This document shows positions 7,166-7,622 of a stretch of DNA of 7,622 nt, in pieces; position 1 is the first letter of the stretch, and every line of letters starts with the position of its first letter. The translations under genes were made by a program, and so were the position numbers. The notes beneath the pieces were generated by a model. It was not told the origin of the DNA. It made no database searches and worked only from the letters and a program-made list of their open reading frames with translations. Source of the stretch: Alphaproteobacteria bacterium (lineage in GTDB: Bacteria; Pseudomonadota; Alphaproteobacteria; Reyranellales; Reyranellaceae); the NCBI GenBank assembly GCA_013290035.1, contig JABCYT010000139.1, positions 1 to 7,622 of the forward strand. Direction: 5' to 3'.

Positions 7166-7622
7166 TCGGCGACGGCGGCGCTGACCGGCCGGAAGCTCGG
7201 CATGACCTCGCGGGCGAAGGCGCGCAGGTTGCCCACCGAGGCGTTCGGGTCGACCAGCAGGATGTTGGTGGCGCCGCCTGCTTCGAGCTCTTTCAGCCGG
7301 GCGATCACTTCCTGCGCGGTGCCGAGCAGCGGTGCGGTGTCGTCCTCGATCCGCTCGGGCAGCCTGTCGCGCGCCAGGTCGCCGATCACGCTCACCACGC
7401 GCTTGCGGGTTTCCCAAGCCGCGGCCCGTTCGCTCTCGTTGTGAATCATCTGCAGCGGGCGGGCGGTCGCCACCATGTTGGGATCGTAAGCGCGGCCGAT
7501 GCGTTTGCATTCGTCGCGGAAGATGGCGATGCGCTGGATGATCTGGTCGACCTGGGCGAGCTGGTCGAGCAGGAGATTGTACCCCTCGCGCGCCGCGCGG
7601 CGGACGCTGTCGTGGCTGCCGG
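7162..7622 (-). CDS. LLM class flavin-dependent oxidoreductase, C-terminal part (partial)
   Basis: The 152 C-terminal residues of a bacterial luciferase-like monooxygenase are present; the N-terminus and flavin-binding barrel core lie beyond the window edge. The readable part begins GSHDSVRRAAREGYNLLLDQ, the typical late segment where Gly-Ser and the Gly-Tyr-Asn loop come before a helix. It continues with a helix around QVDQIIQRIAIFRDEC, a segment resembling the family's RAYDPNMVATARPLQMI, and a terminal APLLGTAQEVIARLKELEAGGATNILLV block. That last block (roughly 'the target is checked for a valid cone of residues, then a last beta strand') matches the usual end of the fold. Such enzymes use reduced FMN or F420 for monooxygenation or hydride transfer. 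The gene ends in TGA, overlapping the CoA-transferase ATG by four bases, so it heads or continues the - strand operon. Whether it is FMN- or F420-dependent, and its substrate, cannot be told from this part. Confidence 0.88.
   Translation of the reverse strand, partial: GSHDSVRRAAREGYNLLLDQLAQVDQIIQRIAIFRDECKRIGRAYDPNMVATARPLQMIHNESERAAAWETRKRVVSVIGDLARDRLPERIEDDTAPLLGTAQEVIARLKELEAGGATNILLVDPNASVGNLRAFAREVMPSFRPVSAAVAE

Noticed and set aside
6419..7444. 341-codon + strand frame opposite the CoA-transferase and LLM genes
   Set aside because: It spans the junction of two well-supported - strand genes and shows no protein-like motifs, so it is a shadow.
7166..7510. 115-codon upstream extension of the CoA-transferase frame to an ATG at 7510
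   Set aside because: The extension is Arg-rich, has no CoA-transferase similarity and is an out-of-frame reading of the LLM oxidoreductase gene. The family N-terminus begins right after the internal ATG at 7165, which overlaps the upstream stop as ATGA.

Overview
The window is a high-GC, densely packed bacterial region. Every gene boundary is an overlap or abutment except one 65-base gap. The codon usage, the family mix (RND efflux, GMC oxidoreductase, CaiB/BaiF CoA-transferase, luciferase-like monooxygenase, Asp/Glu racemase) and the gene packing suggest a soil or water alphaproteobacterium, such as a Hyphomicrobiales- or Rhodospirillales-type genome. That assignment is an impression, because no rRNA, tRNA or marker gene is present.

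Two transcription units converge. On the + strand, the last codons of a gene that is probably an RND efflux permease (1-78) overlap by ATGA with a complete membrane fusion (periplasmic adaptor) protein gene (75-1343). This is the end of a multidrug or solvent efflux operon.

On the - strand, five genes read from right to left: the C-terminal part of a luciferase-like (LLM) flavin-dependent oxidoreductase (7622-7162, cut by the window edge), a two-domain fused CaiB/BaiF class III CoA-transferase (7165-4826), a GMC flavoprotein oxidoreductase (4760-3123), an alpha/beta hydrolase of the PHB-depolymerase-like esterase type with a long N-terminal extension (3122-2019), and an Asp/Glu-racemase superfamily protein that starts at TTG (2022-1294). 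The junctions are a 4-base overlap, a 65-base gap, direct abutment and a 4-base overlap, so this is very probably one operon. The racemase gene runs 50 bases into the end of the efflux adaptor gene, tail to tail.

The - strand set looks like a catabolic pathway for an unidentified substrate. Its likely steps are oxygenation by the LLM enzyme, alcohol oxidation by the GMC enzyme, ester or lactone hydrolysis, CoA transfer to a carboxylate, and a racemase/isomerase-type step. The substrate cannot be read from the sequence. No mobile element, CRISPR array, RNA gene or clearly new system was found. The most notable points are the asymmetric fused CoA-transferase, the unusual gene combination and the convergent coding overlap.
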